A stretch of DNA of 64,000 nt, from NCBI GenBank assembly GCA_944377405.1, contig CALWES010000007.1, positions 1-64,000 of the forward strand. Reading direction: 5' to 3'. This document shows, piece after piece, positions 41,349-49,477 of the stretch. Source of the DNA: an uncultured Lachnospiraceae bacterium (GTDB lineage: Bacteria > Bacillota > Clostridia > Lachnospirales > Lachnospiraceae). Both the position numbers and the translations under genes were made by a program. Positions within the stretch are counted from its first letter, which is position 1. Each line of letters opens with the position of its first letter. The notes under the pieces were generated by a model that was not told where the DNA came from, searched no databases, and saw only the letters and a program-made list of their open reading frames with translations.

Positions 41349-42770
41349 ATGTTGAAAGATCAAAATCAAAAAAAATTCGCCATCCATACCCTGGGCTGCA
41401 AGGTCAATACCTATGAGTCCGACGCCATCTCAGAGGCCCTGAGAAAGGTGGGATTTCTGGAGGTCTCCTTTGCGGATCCGGCGGATGTCTACATCATCAA
41501 TACCTGTACGGTCACCAATGTGGCGGACAAGAAATCCCGCCAGATGCTTCATCGGGCAAAGAAGCTGAATCCGGAGGCCCTCATCGTTGCGGCAGGCTGT
41601 TATGTGGACGCCGCCATGCAGAACGAAAGCATGCAGGCGGTCCTGCGGGATTCCGCCATTGACCTTCTGGTACCGAACCGGGACAAGGGCAGGATCACGG
41701 AGCTGATCCTGGGGAAGCTTTTCCCGGAAAAGGAAGGAGCAGAGACGGATCCGGAGCAGCACCCGGAAGAAGCCGCCCCGGAGGCAGGTCACCTCTTCGT
41801 TACGGAGCTGGACGGCCATACCAGAGCTTTTATCAAGGTCCAGGACGGCTGCAACCAGTTCTGCTCCTACTGCATCATCCCCTATGTCCGGGGACGGATC
41901 AAGTCCCGCCCCCTGGAGGACTGCGTGGCTGAGATCCGGGGCCTTGCGGATAAGGGCATAAGGGAAGTGGTCCTTACGGGGATCCACTTGAGCTCCTACG
42001 GGAAGGACTTCCGGAGGGAGGAGAGCAGCCGGGATGGGGAGACCCGGGTGGCAAGCGATGACATCGAAAACGGCGGAAAGGCTCCCCTTCTTGATCTGAT
42101 CCGGGCGGTTCACGGGATCTCCGGCATCCGGCGGATCCGCCTGGGCTCCCTGGAACCCAGGCTCATGGACGAGGACTTTGTCAGGGAGCTGGCAAAGCTT
42201 CCAAAGGTATGCCCCCATTTTCATCTCTCCCTCCAGTCCGGCTGCAGGGAGACCTTAAAACGCATGAACCGGCATTATACGCCGGAGGAATATCTGGAGA
42301 GCTGCCGCAGGATCCGGCAGTACTATCCACACCCTGCCATCACCACAGATGTGATCGTGGGATTCCCGGGGGAGACGGAGGAGGAATTTGCGGAGAGCCG
42401 GGAGTTCCTTCGGAAGGTCCGCTTTTACGAGATGCATGTCTTCAAGTACTCCAGAAGGGCAGGCACCCGGGCAGACCGGATGGAGGGACAGGTGCCGGAG
42501 GCTGTGAAGGAGGCCCGCAGCAGGGAGCTCATCGCCCTTGCGGAGGAAATGTCCCACAGCTTCCGAAGGGACTACCTCGGAAAGGAGACAGAGTTCCTCT
42601 GCGAGGAGGAGATCAGTCTTCAGGGAGAGCGTTATGCTCTGGGATATAACCGGGAATATGTAAAATGTGTGAAAAAGATCGAAACATTTCACCAAAATGA
42701 GATCGTTTCGGGTACGGCGACAGAAATTTGTAAGGAAAAAGCTGTTTACGAAAGCCTGATTTTGCGATAG
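41349..42770 (+). CDS. mtaB: tRNA N6-threonylcarbamoyladenosine methylthiotransferase
   Basis: This radical-SAM enzyme (473 residues from the ATG at 41349) adds methylthio to t6A37 of tRNA. The UPF0004 cluster cysteines are in HTLGCKVNTYESD, NTCTVTN and AAGCYVDAA; the radical-SAM triad is CNQFCSYC; a TRAM-like C-terminus follows. The insert PEEAAPEAGHL near 145-155 is variable in the family. An in-frame ATG at 41325 also exists; neither has a clear ribosome site, so the start is uncertain by eight codons. Confidence 0.93.
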   Translation: MLKDQNQKKFAIHTLGCKVNTYESDAISEALRKVGFLEVSFADPADVYIINTCTVTNVADKKSRQMLHRAKKLNPEALIVAAGCYVDAAMQNESMQAVLRDSAIDLLVPNRDKGRITELILGKLFPEKEGAETDPEQHPEEAAPEAGHLFVTELDGHTRAFIKVQDGCNQFCSYCIIPYVRGRIKSRPLEDCVAEIRGLADKGIREVVLTGIHLSSYGKDFRREESSRDGETRVASDDIENGGKAPLLDLIRAVHGISGIRRIRLGSLEPRLMDEDFVRELAKLPKVCPHFHLSLQSGCRETLKRMNRHYTPEEYLESCRRIRQYYPHPAITTDVIVGFPGETEEEFAESREFLRKVRFYEMHVFKYSRRAGTRADRMEGQVPEAVKEARSRELIALAEEMSHSFRRDYLGKETEFLCEEEISLQGERYALGYNREYVKCVKKIETFHQNEIVSGTATEICKEKAVYESLILR

Positions 42771-42773
42771 AAT
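42745..42773 (+). promoter_or_regulatory. Promoter of the ireB operon
   Basis: TTTACG (42745-42750) and TAGAAT (42768-42773) are 17 bases apart, inside the end of mtaB, with a start near 42780, just before ireB. Confidence 0.5.
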
Positions 42774-42803
42774 AAGGTATAGTTGAAAAAGGACGTGAAT
42801 GAC

Positions 42804-43067
42804 ATGAGCGATTTACAGAACACACAGATCATCGGACACATCAAGGAGATGGCGAAGCCTAATGTAAGCGACGTGCTTGCACAGGTTTACAGCGCCCTGG
42901 TTGAAAAGGGATATAACCCGATCAATCAGATCGTAGGTTATATCATGTCAGGGGATCCCACCTATATCACAAGCCATAAGAACGCCAGAAGCCTGATTAT
43001 GAAGGTGGAACGGGACGAGATTCTGGAGGAACTGATGGCGGCTTACGTTGAGAGCAAGCTGAGCTGA
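42804..43067 (+). CDS. ireB: IreB family regulatory phosphoprotein
   Basis: This 87-residue protein matches IreB (DUF965) over its length: [11 protein letters not shown], '[35 protein letters not shown]' and '[13 protein letters not shown]'. In Enterococcus IreB is phosphorylated by the PASTA kinase IreK and lowers cephalosporin tolerance. The ATG at 42804 matches family starts; the weak TTG at 42783 is ignored. It is followed by ruvX and the DUF1292 gene, the conserved Firmicutes order. Confidence 0.93.
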   Translation: MSDLQNTQIIGHIKEMAKPNVSDVLAQVYSALVEKGYNPINQIVGYIMSGDPTYITSHKNARSLIMKVERDEILEELMAAYVESKLS

Positions 43068-43101
43068 TATCCGGATCCTTTAACTGAATGATGCGTTTTT
43101 T

Positions 43102-43140
43102 CAACATGCCGGCATAGCTATATGCTGACATGTTGTTTAT
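43102..43140 (+). terminator. Imperfect hairpin between ireB and ruvX
   Basis: CAACATG-CGGCATA (43102-43116) pairs with TATGCTG-CATGTTG (43121-43135) with one mismatch and one G-U, followed by TTTAT. It may attenuate rather than end transcription, since ruvX lacks an obvious promoter. Confidence 0.45.
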
Positions 43141-43172
43141 GTGTTTGAAATTTTATTTTCCGAGGGATTTTT

Positions 43173-43619
43173 ATGGGCAGAATCATGGGCCTTGATTTCG
43201 GATCCAAGACAGTGGGGGTGGCCCTGACGGATCCCATGGGCGTGATCGTGTCTCCTTTTGAGACCATTGTAAGAGATAAAGAGAATAAACTGCGGCCGAC
43301 CCTCCGGCGGATCTGCCAGCTGGCAGAGGAAATGGAGGTGGACCTGATCGTTCTGGGGCATCCCCTCAATATGGATGATTCCGTGGGAGAGAGGGCCCTT
43401 AAGACCGAGGCCTTCCGGGATACCCTCCTGCATAGGCTTCCGGAGACAGGCAGAGAAATCCCCGTGGTGCTCTGGGACGAGCGGCTTTCCACCATGGGAG
43501 CCGATGAGATCCTGGAGGAATCCGGCGTAAGCCAGGGGAACAGGAAGCAGTATATCGATAAAATAGCGGCAGCGCTGATACTGGAAGATTATATGAAGAA
43601 CGGAATGGAGAAAAGCTGA
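43173..43619 (+). CDS. ruvX: RuvX/YqgF RNase H-fold resolvase
   Basis: This 148-residue RNase H-fold protein is RuvX (YqgF), associated with Holliday-junction resolution and with 16S rRNA 5'-end processing. The start MGRIMGLDFGSKTVGVALTDP holds the first catalytic Asp, followed by LIVLGHPLNMDDSVG and the C-terminal LWDERLSTMGADEIL with the second acidic pair. GAGGGATTTTT precedes the ATG. Its stop overlaps the next gene (TGATG). Confidence 0.93.
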   Translation: MGRIMGLDFGSKTVGVALTDPMGVIVSPFETIVRDKENKLRPTLRRICQLAEEMEVDLIVLGHPLNMDDSVGERALKTEAFRDTLLHRLPETGREIPVVLWDERLSTMGADEILEESGVSQGNRKQYIDKIAAALILEDYMKNGMEKS

Positions 43620-43888
43620 TGGAAGAAGAAAAGATTATCATGCAGATGGACGACGGCAGCGAGATCGAATTTACGATCCTGGAGAAGACCACCCTGGGAG
43701 GCGTTGATTATATCCTGGTAACGGATGCGCCGGAGGACGAGGACGGCGAGTGCTATGTGATGAGGGATATATCGGAGGCTGGAAGCGAGGAAGCCGTATA
43801 CGAGTCCGTGGAGGACGAGGATACCCTGGACGAAGTGTTCCGGGTCTTTTCAGAGATGCTGAAGGACGAGATCGACATCGAGAGATAA
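43619..43888 (+). CDS. DUF1292 protein (YrzB-like)
   Basis: This 89-residue acidic protein matches DUF1292, a small domain found next to ruvX in Bacilli and Clostridia (B. subtilis yrzB), of unknown function. Visible features are the beta-rich start IIMQMDDGSEIEFTILEKTTLGGVDYILVTD and an acidic helix at the end. Its ATG overlaps the ruvX stop, so translation is coupled. It precedes the RNase J gene. Confidence 0.85.
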   Translation: MEEEKIIMQMDDGSEIEFTILEKTTLGGVDYILVTDAPEDEDGECYVMRDISEAGSEEAVYESVEDEDTLDEVFRVFSEMLKDEIDIER

Positions 43889-43903
43889 GCAATAGGAGGA
43901 TAA

Positions 43904-45982
43904 ATGACAGAACAGAATAAGAAGGAAGGCGCTGAAGCCGCAAAACGCGGCGGGAACGTGAACGCCGAGGAAAACAAAGAGGCCCGCAGGCCCAGAAGGA
44001 GCCGGAGCCACCAGAACAAAAAACAGGAGCCCGCTGAAAAGAAGGCGGGAGAAGTAAAGGCAAAGGATACGAAGGGAAAGGAGACAAAGGAGCCGGAGAC
44101 CGGAAAGGAGAGCGGAAAGGGCAGAGCCCACAGCCCCCGGCACGGTCAGAAGGCCCTCACCATGAAGGCACCCTTAAAGGCCCTTACCATGAAGGAGCCC
44201 CTGAAGGCCCTTACGGTAAAGGATCCGGAACCGGCAGAAAAGGATCCGGAGCAGGCCGGAGAGCAGACCGCAAAGCGGCGCAGGACCCAGAAGACCCCCT
44301 CCAAGGGTTCCAGAAAGACAAGACAGAAAAAATCAGAGCACATCCGCATCATCCCCCTGGGAGGCCTGGAACAGATCGGAATGAACATCACGGCCTTCGA
44401 GTACAAGGACAGCATCATCGTGGTGGACTGCGGAATGGCATTCCCGGATGAGGAGATGCTGGGCATCGACCTGATCATACCGGATGTGACCTATCTGAAG
44501 CAGAACATGCAGAAGCTGAAGGGCTTTTATATCACCCACGGTCATGAGGACCACATCGGAGCCCTTCCCTATATCCTGCGGGAGCTGAACCTCCCGGTAT
44601 ATGCCACCAGGCTCACCACCGCCCTGATCGAGAACAAGCTCAGGGAAGCAGGCCTTCTGGAGAGCGCAAAGCTCAACGTGGTCTCCTACGGCGACGTGAT
44701 CGACGCCGGAGACTTCAAGGTGGAATTCATCAAGACGAACCACTCCATCCAGGACGCAGCCGCCCTGGCGATCCACAGCCCGGCAGGAGTGATCCTGCAT
44801 ACGGGAGACTTCAAGGTGGACTATACGCCGGTATTCGGCGACGCCATAGACCTGCAGCGCTTTGCAGAGCTGGGAAAGGCAGGAGTCCTGGCCCTGATGG
44901 CAGACTCCACCAACGCTCTGCGGACGGGCTTTACCATGTCGGAAAGCACTGTGGGCCATACCTTTGACGCCATCTTTGCGGAGCATACGGAGAACCGGCT
45001 CATCGTGGCCACCTTCGCGTCCAACGTGGACCGGGTACAGCAGATCATCAACGATGCGGAGAAGTTCGGACGGAAGGTAGTGGTGGAAGGCCGTTCCATG
45101 GTCAATGTCATCGGTACCGCCACGGAGCTTGGATACATCAAGATGAAGGAAGGCACCCTGATCGACATCAATCAGATCAAGGATTACCCCGACAACAAGG
45201 TGGTGCTGGTCACCACCGGAAGCCAGGGCGAGTCCATGGCTGCCCTGTCCCGTATGGCCAGCGGCCAGCACAGGAAGGTGAGCATCGGCCCCAACGATGT
45301 GGTGGTCTTAAGCTCGACCCCCATTCCGGGCAATGAAAAGGCCGTGGCCAAGGTCATCAACGAGCTGTCCCAGAAGCATGCCAAGGTCATCAACCAGGAT
45401 ACCCACGTATCCGGCCATGCATGCCAGGAGGAGCTGAAGCTGATCTACGCTCTGGTCCGCCCGAAGTTCGCCATTCCGGTCCACGGAGAGTACCGTCACC
45501 GCCTGGCCCAGAAGGACGTGGCAGTGGCAGTGGGCGTTCCAAAGGAGAATGTACTGATCGCAGAGACGGGAGACGTGATCGACCTCTCTGAAGAAGAGTG
45601 CAAGATCGTGGACAAGGTCCCGGCAGGCCCCAGGATGGTAGACGGACTGGGTGTGGGAGATGTGGGGAACATCGTTCTTCACGACCGTCAGAACCTGGCC
45701 CAGAACGGCATCATCGTCGTGGTCCTGACCCTGGAGCGCTATTCCGGACGACTGGTTTCCGGACCGGATATCGTAAGCCGGGGCTTCGTATATGTCCGGG
45801 AGAACGAGGATCTGATGGAGGAGGCCCGGCTGGTGGTGCTGGACGCCATCGACGATTGTCTGGTGCACCATGTCAGCGACTGGGCAAAGATCAAGAACAT
45901 CATCCGGGATACCTTAAGCGACTTCCTCTGGAGAAGGCTGAAGCGGAACCCTGTGATCCTGCCCATCATCTCCGAGGTATAA
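43904..45982 (+). CDS. rnj: Ribonuclease J with repeat-bearing basic N-terminal extension
   Basis: This 692-residue protein is a metallo-beta-lactamase/beta-CASP RNase J that degrades and processes RNA by 5'-exo and endo cleavage. The core starts near residue 146 (IRIIPLGGLEQIGMN) and has HGHEDHIGALPYIL, LHTGDFKVDYTP, 'STNALRTG' and the C-terminal IPVHGEYRH. Before it lies a Lys/Glu-rich extension of about 145 residues, including three 9-residue repeats at 83-109 (KALTMKAPL, KALTMKEPL, KALTVKDPE). Such tails may bind RNA or other degradosome parts. TAGGAGGATAA precedes the ATG. Confidence 0.93.
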   Translation: MTEQNKKEGAEAAKRGGNVNAEENKEARRPRRSRSHQNKKQEPAEKKAGEVKAKDTKGKETKEPETGKESGKGRAHSPRHGQKALTMKAPLKALTMKEPLKALTVKDPEPAEKDPEQAGEQTAKRRRTQKTPSKGSRKTRQKKSEHIRIIPLGGLEQIGMNITAFEYKDSIIVVDCGMAFPDEEMLGIDLIIPDVTYLKQNMQKLKGFYITHGHEDHIGALPYILRELNLPVYATRLTTALIENKLREAGLLESAKLNVVSYGDVIDAGDFKVEFIKTNHSIQDAAALAIHSPAGVILHTGDFKVDYTPVFGDAIDLQRFAELGKAGVLALMADSTNALRTGFTMSESTVGHTFDAIFAEHTENRLIVATFASNVDRVQQIINDAEKFGRKVVVEGRSMVNVIGTATELGYIKMKEGTLIDINQIKDYPDNKVVLVTTGSQGESMAALSRMASGQHRKVSIGPNDVVVLSSTPIPGNEKAVAKVINELSQKHAKVINQDTHVSGHACQEELKLIYALVRPKFAIPVHGEYRHRLAQKDVAVAVGVPKENVLIAETGDVIDLSEEECKIVDKVPAGPRMVDGLGVGDVGNIVLHDRQNLAQNGIIVVVLTLERYSGRLVSGPDIVSRGFVYVRENEDLMEEARLVVLDAIDDCLVHHVSDWAKIKNIIRDTLSDFLWRRLKRNPVILPIISEV
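44150..44230 (+). repeat. Three tandem 27-bp repeats in the RNase J gene
   Basis: Three in-frame units at 44150-44176, 44177-44203 and 44204-44230 encode KALT(M/V)K(A/E/D)P(L/E). The DNA copies share most bases, pointing to recent duplication by slippage; copy number could vary between strains. Confidence 0.85.
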
Positions 45983-46020
45983 AAGAAACAGAACACAGCT
46001 TCCCAAAGGGGGAGAAAATC

Positions 46021-46060
46021 ACCGCCGAAGGCCGCAGAGTCGGATTCGGCGGTTTCTTTT
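46021..46060 (+). terminator. RNase J operon terminator
   Basis: ACCGCCGAA (46021-46029) and TTCGGCGGT (46045-46053) pair perfectly and are followed by TTCTTTT. It closes the ireB-ruvX-DUF1292-rnj group. Confidence 0.8.
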
Positions 46061-46081
46061 ACGTCTGAAATATGGTATACT
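46053..46081 (+). promoter_or_regulatory. Possible promoter of the mltG-like operon
   Basis: TTTCTT (46053-46058) and TATACT (46076-46081) are 17 bases apart; the -35 overlaps the T-tract of the preceding terminator. Start near 46088, about 56 bases before the ATG at 46144. Confidence 0.4.
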
Positions 46082-46143
46082 TATTCAATTCAGTATCCAT
46101 ATAGGATAAAAACAAAGGACAGGTCTATAAGGAAAGAAAACAT

Positions 46144-46719
46144 ATGAAGGACGAAAGATCAGCACTTGCAAAAATAACAGGAGTCATCGGCGGGGTGGCC
46201 GGAAGGGTGATCATAGCAGCACTTTTGCTGCTTCTTACCTTTGAGGGTCTGCGGATCTGCTTTGACTTCGGACATGATATCTTCTATCAGCAGCCCATGG
46301 AGGCGGATCCCGGCACAGACCATGTGGTGACCCTGGAGGACGGGGCTACCATGCAGAGCACCGCGGAGCAGCTGAAGGACGAGGGACTGATCCGGAACGA
46401 GCTGGCCTTTGTGATCCAGGGCGAGCTTTACCAGATCAATCTCTATCCCGGAGATTATACCCTGAACACCTCCATGACCACGAAGGAGATCCTGACAGCC
46501 CTGAACACGGATCCTGAGGAGTACGCGGCCCAGGTGAAGGAATCCGAGGCGGAGCGGGAAGCTGCGGCCGAAGCAGAGGGCGATGTGATCGGCGGCGGAG
46601 ACGAGCTGGTGGATGAGGAGCAGGCAGCTGCAGCTGCCGGAGAGGATATCCAGGTGGAAACGGAAGCGGCTTCCGCAGAGGCGACTGCAGAGGCAACAAC
46701 AGAGGCGGCTGCAGAATAG
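46144..46719 (+). CDS. Short MltG/YceG-like membrane protein without catalytic domain
   Basis: This encodes 191 residues with one membrane helix (about 17-40) and then the small LysM-like subdomain that opens MltG (YceG): VTLEDGATMQSTAEQLKDEGLIRNELAFVI and 'LYPGDYTLNTSMTTKEIL'. The catalytic part with the transglycosylase Glu is absent; instead the protein ends in a long Ala/Glu tail. The family's full length is about 350. Since the position upstream of trmR/trhP matches mltG (yrrL) in Bacillus, it appears to be the local counterpart, reduced to a binding module. Confidence 0.7.
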   Translation: MKDERSALAKITGVIGGVAGRVIIAALLLLLTFEGLRICFDFGHDIFYQQPMEADPGTDHVVTLEDGATMQSTAEQLKDEGLIRNELAFVIQGELYQINLYPGDYTLNTSMTTKEILTALNTDPEEYAAQVKESEAEREAAAEAEGDVIGGGDELVDEEQAAAAAGEDIQVETEAASAEATAEATTEAAAE

Positions 46720-46732
46720 ATCGGAGGCTCAG

Positions 46733-47395
46733 ATGGAACAGGAACGGATCGCAGATTATCTTCTGTCTCTGGAGCCGGAGGGAGACGGGCTCCTGAATGA
46801 ACTGAGGGACTATGCCGGGACCCATGACGTCCCCATCCTGAGGCCGGAGACCGAGAGCTTTCTCCGGACCCTTATGGCCGCAAAGAAGCCGGGCAGGGTC
46901 CTGGAGATCGGCACTGCCATCGGCTACAGCGCCATCCTCATGGCAAAGGCCATGGAAAAGCCGGATATTGTCACCATCGAAAGCTGGGAAAAACGGATCC
47001 CCCTGGCACAGGAGAATCTGAAACGGGCCGGATACGAAGGAGCCGTGCGCCTGATCCAGGGAGATGCAGGCAGGGTGCTGAAGGACTTGATCCGGGAGGA
47101 GGAAGGCCCTTCGGGAGGCCGGGGATACGATCTTGTGTTTCTGGACGCGGCCAAGGGCCAGTATATCCACTGGCTTCCGGACATCCTGAGACTCATGAAC
47201 CCGGGGGCTCTCCTGGTGGCGGACAATGTGATGCAGGACTTCACGGTGATGGAGTCCCGCTTTACCATTCCCAGAAGGGAGCGGACGACCCACAGCCGCA
47301 TGCGGGAGTTCCTGTGGGAGATCAAACACAGAAAGGACCTGGTAAGCTCCGTTCTTCCTCTTGGAGACGGAGTCAGCATATCAGTAAAGGCATAG
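46733..47395 (+). CDS. trmR: tRNA 5-hydroxyuridine methyltransferase
   Basis: The ATG at 46733 follows GGAGGC and gives 220 residues. The Rossmann start VLEIGTAIGYSAILMA, the metal/SAM residues in IESWEKRI and LVFLDAAKGQYIHWL match class-I O-methyltransferases of the YrrM/TrmR type, which convert ho5U34 in tRNA to mo5U34. The next gene, a U32 peptidase-family protein, fits TrhP, which makes ho5U34. The pair therefore probably provides wobble-uridine modification. Confidence 0.85.
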   Translation: MEQERIADYLLSLEPEGDGLLNELRDYAGTHDVPILRPETESFLRTLMAAKKPGRVLEIGTAIGYSAILMAKAMEKPDIVTIESWEKRIPLAQENLKRAGYEGAVRLIQGDAGRVLKDLIREEEGPSGGRGYDLVFLDAAKGQYIHWLPDILRLMNPGALLVADNVMQDFTVMESRFTIPRRERTTHSRMREFLWEIKHRKDLVSSVLPLGDGVSISVKA

Positions 47396-47407
47396 GAGCA
47401 GACCATC

Positions 47408-48640
47408 ATGAAGAAACCGGAGCTTTTGATACCGGCAGGCAATCTTGCAACCTTAAAGACGGCGGTGATCTACGGAGCAGATGCCGTATATATCGGAGGA
47501 GAGGCCTTTTCCCTGCGGGCGAAGGCCGATAATTTTGGCAGAGAGGAGATGGAGGAGGCCATTGCCTTTGCCCATAAAAGAGGGGCGAAGGTCTACGTGG
47601 CGGTCAATATTTTTGCCCACAACGGGGATCTGCCGGAGGCGGAGCGGTACTTGAAGGAGCTTTCGGAGATCGGGCCGGACGCTCTGATCATTTCCGACCC
47701 CGGGATCTTTTCCCTGTGCAGGCGGCTCATCCCCCACATGGAGATCCACATCTCCACCCAGATGAACAACACCAACTATGAGACCTTCCGCTTCTGGCAC
47801 GGGCTTGGAGCCAAGCGGGTGGTGACGGCCCGGGAGCTGTCCCTTCGGGAGATCGCAGAGATCCGGGCCCATATTCCCGAGGACATGGAGATCGAGTCCT
47901 TCGTCCACGGCGCCATGTGCATCTCCTATTCCGGAAGGTGCCTCCTGTCAAGCTTCATGGCGGGACGGGACGCAAACCGGGGAGCCTGCACCCATCCCTG
48001 CCGCTGGAAATACAGCCTCATGGAGGAAAAGCGGCCGGGAGAATATTTCCCTGTGGAGGAGACGGAGCGGGGGACCTATATCTTCAATTCAAAGGACCTG
48101 TGCATGATCGATCACATCCCGGAGATGGTGGAGGCGGGGATCGACAGCCTGAAGATTGAAGGCCGTATGAAGACCCAGCTTTATGTGGCCACGGCGGCCA
48201 GGACCTACCGGAAGGCCATTGACGATTACTTCACCTCCCCGGAGCTTTACCGGAGCAATCTGGAGCTTTACCGGCAGGAGATCGGAAAATGCACCTACCG
48301 GGCCTTCACAACGGGCTTTTACTTCGGAAGGCCGGGAACGGATGCCCAGATCTATGACAACAATACTTATGTAAAGAACTACACCTACCTGGGAGAGGTG
48401 GAGGCCCTGGAAGGGGGCCGTGCCCTGGTGGAGCAGAAGAACAAGTTCTCCATGGGAGACCGGATCGAGATCATGAAGCCGGACTTCACAACGGAGGAGA
48501 CCAGGGTCCTGTCTATCCGGGACCGGGAGACCGGGGAGGAGATGGAGTCCTGTCCCCATCCAAAGCAGCTGCTCCTTCTGGAGCTTTCCCCCATGCCGGA
48601 GGTCCATGATATCCTCCGGGTCAAGACAAAGGAAGCGTAA
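47408..48640 (+). CDS. trhP: U32 peptidase-family tRNA hydroxylation protein (TrhP-like)
   Basis: This 410-residue protein has the U32 signature ESFVHGAMCISYSGRCLLSS and the conserved Cys set in GACTHPCRW, 'KDLCMIDHIPEMVEAGIDSLKIEGRMKT'. U32 proteins were long called collagenases, but TrhP (YrrN/YrrO, YegQ) hydroxylates U34 of tRNA using prephenate-derived chemistry and an Fe-S cluster. Placement after trmR supports the tRNA role over a peptidase one. Only one copy is present here, where Bacillus has two. Confidence 0.88.
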   Translation: MKKPELLIPAGNLATLKTAVIYGADAVYIGGEAFSLRAKADNFGREEMEEAIAFAHKRGAKVYVAVNIFAHNGDLPEAERYLKELSEIGPDALIISDPGIFSLCRRLIPHMEIHISTQMNNTNYETFRFWHGLGAKRVVTARELSLREIAEIRAHIPEDMEIESFVHGAMCISYSGRCLLSSFMAGRDANRGACTHPCRWKYSLMEEKRPGEYFPVEETERGTYIFNSKDLCMIDHIPEMVEAGIDSLKIEGRMKTQLYVATAARTYRKAIDDYFTSPELYRSNLELYRQEIGKCTYRAFTTGFYFGRPGTDAQIYDNNTYVKNYTYLGEVEALEGGRALVEQKNKFSMGDRIEIMKPDFTTEETRVLSIRDRETGEEMESCPHPKQLLLLELSPMPEVHDILRVKTKEA

Positions 48641-48655
48641 GCCTTAGGAAACGAA

Positions 48656-49444
48656 ATGGAAGCGATTTTTCTTTTTTTCAGTTTTGCCTGTCTGATCTAC
48701 TTTGTGATCATCGTGATCTACAGCGGGATCGGCACCTCCTTCTGCGGGATCTGGCTCTTTTTTGCGGCGGCAAGCGGCCTTATGGCATACTTCTGTGCCA
48801 GAACACCCATGAACCGGGAGCGCCTGCCCAGAAGGCTTCCGGTGGCGGTCTTTACCACTTTTTTTGCCGGTGTGGCCGCTTTTTTGTGTCTCATGATCCC
48901 CGTCATGAGAGCCGCAAGGGTCCCTGCGGAACAGGGATTGCCCTATGTGGTGGTGCTGGGAGCCAAGGTGGAACAGGATGGCCTTTCCACCTCTCTGCTG
49001 AAACGGCTGGAGACTGCCTGTGCCTATCATAAGGAGAATCCGGAGACTATCTTCATCCTTTCCGGCGGAAAGGGGAAGGACGAGCCGGTGCCGGAGGCCC
49101 TTGCCATGTACAATTACCTCTATGAACAGGGAGTTCCCGCCCGGAACATGCGGATCGAGATGTTCTCGGAGAGCACGGTGGAAAATATCCGCTATTCCCT
49201 GGCCCAGATCGATGTGGAGATGGAGATGCGTTACCGGGGGAAGGATCCGGACCGGATCCCCATCGGGATCCTCAGCAGCGATTTTCACATCTTCCGCGCC
49301 ATGAAGATCGCGGAGACGGAGGGCTGCAGCGAGCCGCGGCCCATTGCGGCACCTTCGGACAGCATCCTGTTCCTGCACCTTTGCGTGCGGGAATGTGCGG
49401 CGATCCTGAAGGATCATATTCTTGGAAATATTTCTCTGCTGTAG
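48656..49444 (+). CDS. YdcF-like (DUF218) membrane protein
   Basis: This 262-residue protein has three or four N-terminal helices in the first 85 residues and then a DUF218 domain with VVLGAKVEQDGLSTSLLKRLETA, LSGGKGKDEPVPEA, 'SESTVENIRYS' and 'LSSDFHIFRAMKIA'. DUF218/YdcF (SanA-like) proteins are linked to envelope integrity and may act on nucleotide or carrier substrates; the reaction is unsettled. It lies 15 bases after the U32 gene, and the M16C peptidase gene begins 33 bases after its stop. Confidence 0.82.
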   Translation: MEAIFLFFSFACLIYFVIIVIYSGIGTSFCGIWLFFAAASGLMAYFCARTPMNRERLPRRLPVAVFTTFFAGVAAFLCLMIPVMRAARVPAEQGLPYVVVLGAKVEQDGLSTSLLKRLETACAYHKENPETIFILSGGKGKDEPVPEALAMYNYLYEQGVPARNMRIEMFSESTVENIRYSLAQIDVEMEMRYRGKDPDRIPIGILSSDFHIFRAMKIAETEGCSEPRPIAAPSDSILFLHLCVRECAAILKDHILGNISLL

Positions 49445-49477
49445 GCAGAAGGCTTAGGAAAGGCAGGTCATCAGCAA

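Noticed and set aside
44150..44230. CRISPR-like or mobile repeat
   Set aside because: Three units in direct tandem without spacers and in frame within the RNase J gene; this is a coding repeat.
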